The notes beneath the pieces were generated by a model. The model was not told where the DNA came from, made no database searches, and worked only from the letters and a program-made list of their open reading frames with translations. Positions 37,101 to 44,004 of a stretch of 64,000 bases of DNA are shown piece after piece; the stretch's first letter is position 1; each line of letters begins with the position of its first letter. A program made the translations under genes and the position numbers. The stretch is from JBMTVN01 sp046047235 (lineage in GTDB: Bacteria; Verrucomicrobiota; Verrucomicrobiia; Limisphaerales; JAHDYP01): NCBI GenBank assembly GCA_046047235.1, contig JBJOII010000004.1, positions 41,487 to 105,486 of the forward strand, read 5' to 3'.

Positions 37101-37793
37101 TATAAACACCAGGCCTACGCCTACTTCCTCCTCCCCAGACACGCCTCCCTCCTCGCCGATGCCCGCAAACGCATCAGCGCCATCCGCCAATACTCCAGCC
37201 TCGGCAGCGGCTTCAAAATCGCCATGCGCGACCTCGAAATCCGCGGCGCCGGCAACCTCCTCGGCCCGGAACAAAGCGGCCACATCACCGCCGTCGGCTT
37301 CGAACTCTACTGCCAACTCCTCAAGCAAAGCGTCTCCCAGCTCAAAGGCGAAAAAGTCCAGCCCCGTATCCAAGTCGAAATCCGACTCGACTTCATCGAC
37401 CTCAACCCCGCCGGCGACACCCCCCAATCCTCCCCCAACGCCCCCACCCCCGCCCATCTCCCCCACGCCTACATGCCCGAAACCCAGCACCGTATCGAGT
37501 TCTACCGCCGCCTCGCCGAAATCCAAACCCCCGCCACCCTCAAAGCCCTCCGACGCGAACTCCGCGACCGCTTCGGCCCTATCCCCCCGCCTGCCGAACT
37601 CCTCCTAGTCGTCACAGAAATCAAAACCCTCGCCGCCCAACGCAACGTCACCATCGTCGAAACCAAGGAAGGACGCGTCATGCTCACCCGCAATGGCGAC
37701 TTCATCACGCTCAGCGGCAAGTTCCCCCGCCTCACCCGCAAAAACGCCCTCGGCCAGCTCAACGAAATCAAACAACTCCTCCAAGCCATCTAA
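34137..37793 (+). CDS. mfd: Transcription-repair coupling factor Mfd
   Basis: 1218 residues. The UvrB-like N-terminal module (LEFFGDDLDSIRYFDPQTQ) is followed by the RNA polymerase-interacting domain around GDIVVHLQHGIGRYLGLQ. The RecG-like translocase has Walker A GDVGFGKTE, DEEQ box VDEEQRFG, SATPIPRTLH and QLRGRVGR, and the TRCF C-terminal domain closes the protein. It removes stalled RNA polymerase and recruits UvrA. The start is uncertain: GTG 34137 is the furthest, and about 50 leading residues look unconserved. The upstream interval 33917-34136 holds an AT-rich patch (34050-34110) likely to contain promoters. Confidence 0.95.
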   Translation: MRHNVTTAHPAQNPSRPPASAPPKNLRPAKPFAPTSGACQLRCRLAAVKRSSAGKAHPLTLAVETPVASTLVQRLEQGGLVSIDGVSDPGRAFFISLLHQLLPNRTIVAVVPTQKSQELLHQDVETWLSSLDTQPAKPSSPKAAFYPAWDVLPHESRLPHADVISERLETLLKLQQRNPPPARQAPIVLTTVTALQQRTFSPESLASQTRQLKKGDQCDPMDLIEWLEDQAYEPEAQVTQKGEIALRGGIVDVYPLSSPWPVRLEFFGDDLDSIRYFDPQTQVSRETTDSILLPPAGELGLLRRNLETAGYPAPGSFPQHLPPRSLILLFDLADLSTQARQYAEQAAEAPALYIPWETTLTELQTLGHTLIHVELDTLDLLPTPDSPRQDDNRITLALGSLEPYRPVETSSRDVQVTEQQRRSFFDQLHRWLRQDYSVRVFCNNDGEQQRFCEIWNEYGLATSTTPKRPKTDTPTSPPPAFRPPPGLEVAIGSLTRGFIFPDARCVVVTDSEIFGRYRVPRPRRLRSPHAVAVKSALQIDFADLEEGDIVVHLQHGIGRYLGLQRLTSRPPDRSGKDRENPGQECLVLEYASSDPDQPPPKLYVPVTQAHLVSKYVGAGKARPQLNTLGGNRWNKAKAHAEKAVQDLAAELLTIQAARESQAGTPHTPDTPWQREFEGSFLYEETPDQLKAISQTKEDMERPRPMDRLICGDVGFGKTEVAVRAAFKAVMGGKQVAVLVPTTVLAQQHYNTFRERMADYPVRVEMLSRYRSRKQQNQTIQELASGAVDIVIGTHRLVQPDVQFRDLGLVIVDEEQRFGVLHKERFKRLRHLVDVLTLSATPIPRTLHLALTGARDMSTIETPPQDRLPVQTIVTPYDERLIRDAIVRELNRSGQVFFLHNRVTTIHTLAAKLQTLVPQARFVIGHGQMPPDELEEVMTRFINGEADVLLSTTIIESGIDIPNANTIIIDRADRFGLSDLYQLRGRVGRYKHQAYAYFLLPRHASLLADARKRISAIRQYSSLGSGFKIAMRDLEIRGAGNLLGPEQSGHITAVGFELYCQLLKQSVSQLKGEKVQPRIQVEIRLDFIDLNPAGDTPQSSPNAPTPAHLPHAYMPETQHRIEFYRRLAEIQTPATLKALRRELRDRFGPIPPPAELLLVVTEIKTLAAQRNVTIVETKEGRVMLTRNGDFITLSGKFPRLTRKNALGQLNEIKQLLQAI

Positions 37794-37864
37794 GAACCGG
37801 AACACAAGAAGCACCATTCACCCCTCCAATAAACCCACCTACCAACTCAAATGCACTCCAACCC

Positions 37865-37904
37865 CGTACGGATTATCGGCACACGTGTGCCGATAATCCG
37901 TACG
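37865..37904. repeat. Dispersed palindrome, perfect 40-bp copy A
   Basis: Two perfect 20-nt arms meet without a loop (CGTACGGATTATCGGCACAC and its complement). The 36-bp core 37867-37902 is shared with the other four copies. It lies 72 nt after the mfd stop. It has no T-run, so it is not a classical terminator. Confidence 0.92.
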
Positions 37905-38010
37905 AATAGGAAGCACCCGCAGGAGCACAATCCGCCCCCTCTCTGCCAGCAAAGACGGTGCAAGACGCTTCGCGCTTGCTCCTGCCGCCCCCCACAATCA
38001 AGGATCACCC

Positions 38011-39297
38011 ATGCCGCAACGCGCCGCGCGCCGCTCAACGACCCCCTCCAGTCCAGTCATGCTTTTCGGCATCGGCTCGTTCACGCAAAGCGTGATGCGA
38101 TGCCTGCGGAACGACGGCGCGCAGGTCAGTGCCTACCTCACCCGCAACTACGGCCATTACGGCCCCAGCCTCGAAGGCCCCGCCTATACCGCCGCGGAAT
38201 ACCCCTCCCCCCTCCCCCTGCTCGAAAAGCACCAGCCGAATTTCGTCATCCCCATGTCCATCGACTGGGCCCAACAGCCCTGGACTCAGTCCTTCCTTGA
38301 TTCTGGCATCCCCATCCTCTGTCCCACTGGCGAAGGCCTCCTCATCGAACGCGACCGCGACTTTGCCCGCGATCTCTGTCGTCGCTACAAAATCCCCTTC
38401 CCAAAATCATTCCGCGCCGAAAACCGCGAGGAAGCCCGCCGCATCATCCGGCGCCAACCCCGCGCCTACGTTATCAAAAACCCCCTTTGCTCACCTTTCA
38501 GCCCGGTCCATACAATCGTCTGCGAAAGCGCCGAGGAAACCCTGGCCTGGCTGGACACTGTCGATGACAGCGAGGGCCTCTTCCTTCAGGAATACCTCGG
38601 CCGTGCCGAGGTCGGCCATATCGCCCTTGTGAGTAATGGCGAAATCCACTCGCTTATCACCAACCAGGAATACAAACGCGCCTTCCACGGCAACCAGGGC
38701 ATCGTTGCCGGAGCCCCCCTTGGCGGCCTCGCCGAAAAGGATCCTGCGGACCGCTACGGACTCGCCAAAACCCTGCTCCACCCACTCCTCCCCTGGCTCC
38801 GTAAAGTGGGCTTCCATGGCCCCATCCAAGTCACCGCCATCCAACACCAAAACCGCTGGCACGTGCTCGAATACAACGTCCGCCTCGGCGTCACTAGCGC
38901 CCCCCTTATCCTGCGCCTCCTCTCCAACCCCACGGAAACGCTCCTCCAAACCGCCCTCAACCAAACCCTTGCCCCACGCTTCCACACCAAGCGGAACTTC
39001 GGCGCCTCCATCACGCTCGCCGGCTATGGCTACCCCTACGTCCGCCTCACCGCCCCACGCCTCCCCGTCCACTCGACCGCCCCCGCCAACGCCGATGTCT
39101 GGTGGAACGAAGTCGCCCCCGACCAAAATGGCTCGCTCCAAATGACCGGCCACCGCATCGCTGACGTCACCGCCGTCGCTCCCACCCTCAAATCCGCCCT
39201 CGCTAAAGCCTACCGCCACATCCGCCAAATCCACTGCCTCGGCAGCTATTTCCGCGAAGATGTCGGCCAGTCCCTCTGGCCCCCCGGCAAAACCTGA
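38011..39297 (+). CDS. PurD-like ATP-grasp ligase paralogue
   Basis: 428 residues with the GARS (PurD) order: an N-terminal Rossmann-like domain (MLFGIGSFTQSVMRCLRNDG), the ATP-grasp region (YVIKNPLCSPFSP, LFLQEYLGRAEVGHIALV, VLEYNVRLGVTSAPLILRLL) and a C-domain (FGASITLAGYGYPYVR). The N-terminal glycine loop is weak compared with true PurD (GSFTQS rather than GxGGREH), so another acid-amine ligase is likely. AAGGA lies 6-7 nt before ATG. It leads a cluster with alr and an aminoacyl-tRNA-protein transferase. Confidence 0.8.
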   Translation: MPQRAARRSTTPSSPVMLFGIGSFTQSVMRCLRNDGAQVSAYLTRNYGHYGPSLEGPAYTAAEYPSPLPLLEKHQPNFVIPMSIDWAQQPWTQSFLDSGIPILCPTGEGLLIERDRDFARDLCRRYKIPFPKSFRAENREEARRIIRRQPRAYVIKNPLCSPFSPVHTIVCESAEETLAWLDTVDDSEGLFLQEYLGRAEVGHIALVSNGEIHSLITNQEYKRAFHGNQGIVAGAPLGGLAEKDPADRYGLAKTLLHPLLPWLRKVGFHGPIQVTAIQHQNRWHVLEYNVRLGVTSAPLILRLLSNPTETLLQTALNQTLAPRFHTKRNFGASITLAGYGYPYVRLTAPRLPVHSTAPANADVWWNEVAPDQNGSLQMTGHRIADVTAVAPTLKSALAKAYRHIRQIHCLGSYFREDVGQSLWPPGKT

Positions 39298-39370
39298 TCG
39301 CAGTCCAGCCTCCCTCCAAAGACACTCGCCGCAAGTCTGCCACCTCGCTACTCTCCCTCCACCCAAACAC

Positions 39371-40570
39371 ATGGGAACGGATCCAGAGCCAAATACAAGC
39401 CCGCCGCCGATACCGGACCTCCCCACAGGCCCAAGCCATCTGCCCCGCCCCGCATGGATCGAAATCAATCTCTCCCGCCTCCATACCAACCTCCAAATCA
39501 TCCGCCAACATCTCCCCGAAAACGTTCAGTGGCTCGCAGTCGTGAAGGATGATGCCTACGGACACGGCCTGTTACGCATGGCCAGGGCCTGCCTCAACGC
39601 CGGCGCATCCTTCCTCGGCGTTTCAACACTCTCTGAAGGAGCAGAACTCCGGAACGCCGGCATCGACGCCCCTATCCTCCTGCTCGGGGAACGTCACCCC
39701 GACGAACTCCCCTTCTGCCTCGAATACCGGCTCCGCGTCAGCCTCGGCGACCTCACGCTTGCCCCGCTCCTGAACAACCTTACCACCCGCGCCGGACTCG
39801 TCACCCCCATCCACCTCAAGATCAATACCGGCATGGGCCGGTTCGGTGTCCATTGGAACGAAGCCGGCGAAGCCGCAACCCTCCTGAAGCGCCTGCCGGG
39901 CCTGCTGCTCGAAGGCACCATGTCTCACTTCTCCATGTCGGACGAAGCTGACAAATCCTTCGCCCACGAACAGATCGCTCACTTCAAAAGCGCCCTTGCT
40001 GCCATCCAAGCCACCCAAACCAAACCGGGGCTACGGCACCTCTGCAACACCGGCGGATTTCTCGACCTCCCCCAAGCCCGCTTCGATATGGTCCGCCTCG
40101 GCGTACTCCCCACGGGAGTCTACCCTTCGCTCACCTGCCAACGCCTCCCCGGCCTCCAGCCTGTCATGAGCCTGAAAGCCCGCATCATCGCCACCCGCAC
40201 GCTCCAACCCGGCGATGTCTACGGCTACGGCCTCCGCTACCGCGCCCCCTCCCAACGCCACATCGGCATCCTCCCCCTCGGCTACGGCGACGGCTACCCC
40301 CGCCTCCGTAACACAGGTCACGTCCTCATCCGCGGCCAACCCGCCCCCATCATCGGCGGCGTGTCCATGGATGCCATCGGCATCGACCTCACTGATATCC
40401 CCGGTGCAGCAACCGGCGATGAAGCGGTGCTCATGGGCGAACAGGGCCCCGCCACCATCTCCGCACGCGATATCGCCGCCTGGGGCAAAACGGTCTGCTA
40501 CGATTCCCTTACCAGCTGGCGCCACCGCCTCCCACGTATCGAAACCCATTCCACCACTAGCAAGCCATGA
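39371..40570 (+). CDS. alr: Alanine racemase
   Basis: 399 residues from ATG 39371; the frame is open from 39260. Fold III PLP enzyme: WIEINLSRLHTNLQII, PLP lysine K59 in AVVKDDAYGHG, and the second catalytic base in GDVYGYGLRYRAPSQRHIG. It makes D-Ala for peptidoglycan. The first 25 residues are Pro-rich and unconserved. It shares a 4-nt ATGA with the next gene, so the two are co-translated. Confidence 0.93.
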   Translation: MGTDPEPNTSPPPIPDLPTGPSHLPRPAWIEINLSRLHTNLQIIRQHLPENVQWLAVVKDDAYGHGLLRMARACLNAGASFLGVSTLSEGAELRNAGIDAPILLLGERHPDELPFCLEYRLRVSLGDLTLAPLLNNLTTRAGLVTPIHLKINTGMGRFGVHWNEAGEAATLLKRLPGLLLEGTMSHFSMSDEADKSFAHEQIAHFKSALAAIQATQTKPGLRHLCNTGGFLDLPQARFDMVRLGVLPTGVYPSLTCQRLPGLQPVMSLKARIIATRTLQPGDVYGYGLRYRAPSQRHIGILPLGYGDGYPRLRNTGHVLIRGQPAPIIGGVSMDAIGIDLTDIPGAATGDEAVLMGEQGPATISARDIAAWGKTVCYDSLTSWRHRLPRIETHSTTSKP

Positions 40571-41322
40571 AACTGGTCTTCTCCGAAGCCGGCCCTGACT
40601 ACAGCCGCTACCTCTATCCCTACGTGGTGTGGGGCATCCCTGAACCCGGAGAAACCCCCGCCGACTGCCTCGAAAAAGGCTTCGCCCTATCCTCACCTCT
40701 CCTCGATCGCTTCGTCCTCTGCCGCCATATCCGCGTCAACCTCCGTCAATTCGAACCCTCATCCGAAAATCGCCGCATACTCCGTAAAGGACAATCCATC
40801 GACGTATCCCTCCTCAACCGCACCCAGTTCGATATCACCCCCGAAAGAAAAGCCCGCTGGCGCAACTTCGCCGACCAACGCTTCGGAAAAGATATCATGA
40901 GCGAAGCCCGCCTCAACCGACTACTCGATGCCCCAGTCATCAATCACCTCCTCCTGTTCCACGAAGAACCGAATACCCAGGAAATCGGCACCGCCCTCCT
41001 CTACCTCGAGAAAAAGCGCGCTGCCTACTACTACTACGCCTTCTACGAACTCGACCAACGCCACCGCAACCTCGGCATGTTCATGATGACCCTAGCCGTC
41101 CAGCACTTCGCCGAACTCGGCTTTGATTACCTCTACCTCGGCACCTGCTACTCCGAACAAGCCCTCTACAAAACCCAGTTCCCCGGAACCGAATTCTTCA
41201 ACGGAAACTCCTGGTCCACCAACCTCGAAGAACTCAAATACATCCTCCGCCACCACCCCAAATCCCAAAGCAACCACCTCCTCGGCGATCCTGCCTACCT
41301 CGAACAGTTCACCCCCAGTTGA
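40567..41322 (+). CDS. Aminoacyl-tRNA-protein transferase (ATE/Bpt-like)
   Basis: 251 residues. ATE N-terminal pattern CRHIRVNLRQFEPSSENRRI, and a GNAT-like ATE C-domain with YYYYAFYELDQRHRNLGMFM and LYLGTCYSEQALYKTQF. Such enzymes move Arg or Leu from tRNA to protein N-termini (N-degron tagging). The paired N-terminal cysteines usual in the family are not seen; only single Cys residues occur. Overlap with alr and proximity to the ATP-grasp gene suggest a joint or redirected role. Confidence 0.8.
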   Translation: MKLVFSEAGPDYSRYLYPYVVWGIPEPGETPADCLEKGFALSSPLLDRFVLCRHIRVNLRQFEPSSENRRILRKGQSIDVSLLNRTQFDITPERKARWRNFADQRFGKDIMSEARLNRLLDAPVINHLLLFHEEPNTQEIGTALLYLEKKRAAYYYYAFYELDQRHRNLGMFMMTLAVQHFAELGFDYLYLGTCYSEQALYKTQFPGTEFFNGNSWSTNLEELKYILRHHPKSQSNHLLGDPAYLEQFTPS

Positions 41323-41352
41323 CGCGCCGCCCTCTCCCCTCTACTCCCTCCC

Positions 41353-41379
41353 GTGCAAAGCGCCGCAGGCGCTTTGCAC
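41353..41379. terminator. Bidirectional hairpin between convergent genes
   Basis: A perfect 12-bp stem GTGCAAAGCGCC/GGCGCTTTGCAC with a 3-nt loop between the transferase stop (1322 of 41 kb) and the regulator stop at 41379. It has no T-run on either strand, so terminator function is inferred from position and stability. Confidence 0.6.
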
Positions 41380-42569
41380 TACCCACCATGACGCCCCGCC
41401 GCATGCCGATACTGCGTCGGTGTCTTCCCTAACCTCGACCTGAAAACCGCCCCCATATACTCCTGATGCCGAAACCCCGTCCGCTCAGCAATATCCACCA
41501 GAGACAGCTCCGTCTCCGCCAGTAACTTCCGCGCCGCATCCAGCCGCACCTGGATGATCTCCTCCTGCAAGGAACGCCCCGTCTCGTAACGGAACCGCCG
41601 CTGCAGCACACTCCTCGACACCGGCAGCTGTCGGATCACATCCCCCGCCATCAACCCCTCACATGCTTTCTCCCGAATGATCTTCAACGCCTCCGCCACG
41701 TGCACGTCCACCGTGGCCAGCACATCTGTCGAACGCCGCACAACAACCCCCTGCGGCCGCACTCGCCGCACCACAGCCGACTTGTTCGGCCGTCGCATCA
41801 ACTCGTCCAGCAACTTCGCCGCCTCATACCCCACCGCCTCATGCCCCGCATCCACTGAGGACAATGACGGATTGCAAATCTCACACAGAATCTCGTCGTT
41901 ATCCACCCCCACAACCCCCAGTTCCTCCGGCACCTTCACCCCCGCCCGACGACACGCCTCCAACACATGCAAACCCACCTGATCACTGCATACCAACAAC
42001 CCGCACGGCTTCGGCAATGCCGATATCCAGCCCGCCAACTCATCCTCACGCCGCTCCCAAGGCGTCGTCTCCATCGCCCGCCGTCCCACCTCATACCGAT
42101 GAAAATCACTCGACCGCACCCCCAGCGCCTGCCAGAACCCATTCCTCCGCTCCTCCGACCAGTTCTCCCCCTTGATCCCAATGAACGCAAAATGATGAAA
42201 ACCCCGCTCCCTCAGGTGATCCGCCGCCACCCGGGCCACCGCCCGGTCGTCCACATGCACCAACGGCATCTCCGCCTCTCCCACCACTCCCAGTAAATCC
42301 ACCACCGGAATCCCCATCGCCTTCACCGCCCGCGCAATCACCGGCGTCTGTACCCGCACCAGAATGCCGTCCCCACGCCAATGCTCCAGCCACGCCGGCA
42401 ACCCATCCCCCAGACTCCGCGCCTCATGATACAACGCCCACCCCAACCGCTCCCGCTCCCGCACATACCGCCCCACCCCCCTCAACATGTCCCGCCCGGG
42501 CGCCAAGGACGTCTCAATCAATAACGCAACCTGCTGACAACGCGAACGAACCTGACGTGGCTTAGACAT
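41379..42569 (-). CDS. XylR-type regulator: LacI-like sensor with AraC HTH
   Basis: 396 residues from ATG 42569. The N-terminal periplasmic-binding-like sensor (VALLIETSLAPGRDMLRGVGRY, VVGVDNDEILCEICNPSLSSV) is typical of the XylR subfamily. The C-terminal AraC/XylS DNA-binding domain has VRLDAARKLLAETELSLVDI and GFRHQEYMGAVFRSRLGKTP. It should bind a sugar and control the divergent galK-symporter-galM genes. The shared 130-nt intergenic region would hold the operator. Confidence 0.92.
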   Translation of the reverse strand: MSKPRQVRSRCQQVALLIETSLAPGRDMLRGVGRYVRERERLGWALYHEARSLGDGLPAWLEHWRGDGILVRVQTPVIARAVKAMGIPVVDLLGVVGEAEMPLVHVDDRAVARVAADHLRERGFHHFAFIGIKGENWSEERRNGFWQALGVRSSDFHRYEVGRRAMETTPWERREDELAGWISALPKPCGLLVCSDQVGLHVLEACRRAGVKVPEELGVVGVDNDEILCEICNPSLSSVDAGHEAVGYEAAKLLDELMRRPNKSAVVRRVRPQGVVVRRSTDVLATVDVHVAEALKIIREKACEGLMAGDVIRQLPVSRSVLQRRFRYETGRSLQEEIIQVRLDAARKLLAETELSLVDIAERTGFRHQEYMGAVFRSRLGKTPTQYRHAAGRHGG

Positions 42570-42652
42570 GCAGAAATCGGAAAACTCGCCGACCCTACCC
42601 AACCCCAAACCGAATCACAAGCTCACCCGCCCCAAACCCTCCGAAGATAGCT

Positions 42653-42681
42653 CGGTTGTTTCCTTGAGGACCCAACCGGTT
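42653..42681. promoter_or_regulatory. Possible operator for the XylR-type regulator
   Basis: Inverted repeat CGGTTG-N14-CAACCG (42653-42678), partly overlapping AACCGGTT (42674-42681), 19 nt before galK and in the divergent region. Chosen by eye, weakly supported. Confidence 0.3.
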
Positions 42682-42699
42682 TCGTCTTCCCTAAAGCCC

Positions 42700-43905
42700 A
42701 TGTCACCCGAGCCCTCGGAACCGGCCCATTGCCTGACCGTCGACTGCTGCCCCAACCTCCTCCAAGAGGCCAAGGACAGCTTCCAACAGCATTTTCACGC
42801 CGAACCCGAACTCCTCGTCATCGCCCCCGGCCGCGTCAACCTCATCGGTGAACACGTCGACTATAACAACGGCTTCGTCATGCCCATGGCCATCCAACGC
42901 CACGTGGTCATCGCCGCTAAACGCTCCAGCCAACCGGAAGTCTCCCTCGCCTCCACCCGACAAACCCAGCCCGCCACCTTCCCCCTCACCACCCCCCTCC
43001 AACCCGGCGAACCCTCCTGGGCCAACTACGTCAAAGGCGTCCTCGCCGGCTTCATGGACAGACAAATCCCCCTCCCAGGCTTCCAGGCCGTCATTGCTGC
43101 CGACCTCCCCCTTGGCGGAGGCCTCAGTAGTAGCGCCGCCCTCGAGGTCGCCACCTGCCGGTTGCTCGAAAAACTCACCAGCCAACAACTCCCCGAACTC
43201 GACGCCATCCGGCTCTGCCAAAAAGCCGAACATACCTTCGCCGGCGTCCCCTGCGGCATCATGGACCAGTTCATCGTCGCCAGCGCTAAACCAGACCATG
43301 CCCTCCTCCTCGATTGCGAATCCCTCCACGCCCGACACATCCCCATGGACTCGCACGAAATCAGTATCCTCATCACCCATAGCGGCGTCGCCCACGAACT
43401 CGGCAAAGGCGAGTACGCCAAACGCCGTGCCGATTGCGAACGCGCCGCCAAAATCATGGGCGTCAACTCCCTCCGCAACGCCTCCCTCACCGACCTCGAA
43501 ACAGCTGCCCCCTCCCTCGACCCCCTCGCCCTCCGCCGCGCGCGCCACGTCATTACCGAAATCCAACGCGCCCCGCGCTTCGCCGAACTCCTCGAATCCC
43601 GCCAGTGGACCGAAGCGGGAAAACTCATGTACGAAAGCCATGACTCCCTCCGGACAGATTACGAGGTCAGCTGCAACGAACTCGATGGCCTCGTCGACAT
43701 CGCCCGCGAACTCGGCCCCGATAACGGCGTGCTCGGAGCCCGCCTCACCGGCGCCGGCTTCGGAGGCTGCACGGTCACTCTCGTGAAAAAGACCCAGGCC
43801 GAAGCCGTCCGCGCCACGCTCACAGACGTCTATTTCAAAAAAACCGGCATCCAAGCCCAAAGCTTCGTCAGCCTGCCCGCTGCCGGCGCACACCCCGTAG
43901 CCTGA
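42700..43905 (+). CDS. galK: Galactokinase
   Basis: 401 residues from ATG 42700; the frame is open from 42568 without conserved sequence. GHMP kinase with the galactokinase signature GRVNLIGEHVDY (44-55), the ATP motif PLGGGLSSSAALEVA, GVPCGIMDQF with the catalytic Asp region, and GARLTGAGFGGCTVTLV. It makes galactose-1-phosphate. First gene of the galactose cluster. Confidence 0.95.
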   Translation: MSPEPSEPAHCLTVDCCPNLLQEAKDSFQQHFHAEPELLVIAPGRVNLIGEHVDYNNGFVMPMAIQRHVVIAAKRSSQPEVSLASTRQTQPATFPLTTPLQPGEPSWANYVKGVLAGFMDRQIPLPGFQAVIAADLPLGGGLSSSAALEVATCRLLEKLTSQQLPELDAIRLCQKAEHTFAGVPCGIMDQFIVASAKPDHALLLDCESLHARHIPMDSHEISILITHSGVAHELGKGEYAKRRADCERAAKIMGVNSLRNASLTDLETAAPSLDPLALRRARHVITEIQRAPRFAELLESRQWTEAGKLMYESHDSLRTDYEVSCNELDGLVDIARELGPDNGVLGARLTGAGFGGCTVTLVKKTQAEAVRATLTDVYFKKTGIQAQSFVSLPAAGAHPVA

Positions 43906-44004
43906 GACACCCGCGCCGGTCTTCCAATTGACAACCCGACAACAACCCTTTAGATCCAACCGCCTGACAGCCCATCAACTCAACCGCGCCCCCGTGCGCC
44001 CAGG

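Noticed and set aside
35832..37526. A 564-codon minus-strand frame inside mfd
   Set aside because: Antisense shadow caused by C-ending codons; composition is Glu/Asp/Gly/Val-rich without motifs, while mfd on the other strand is fully conserved.
37865..37904. Simple terminator of mfd
   Set aside because: No T-run follows on either strand, and the sequence recurs as a dispersed family with fixed length, so a plain terminator does not explain it.
42568..42699. Extended N-terminus of galactokinase
   Set aside because: The 44 leading residues are low-complexity, overlap the regulator's promoter region and lie before the conserved start of the family.
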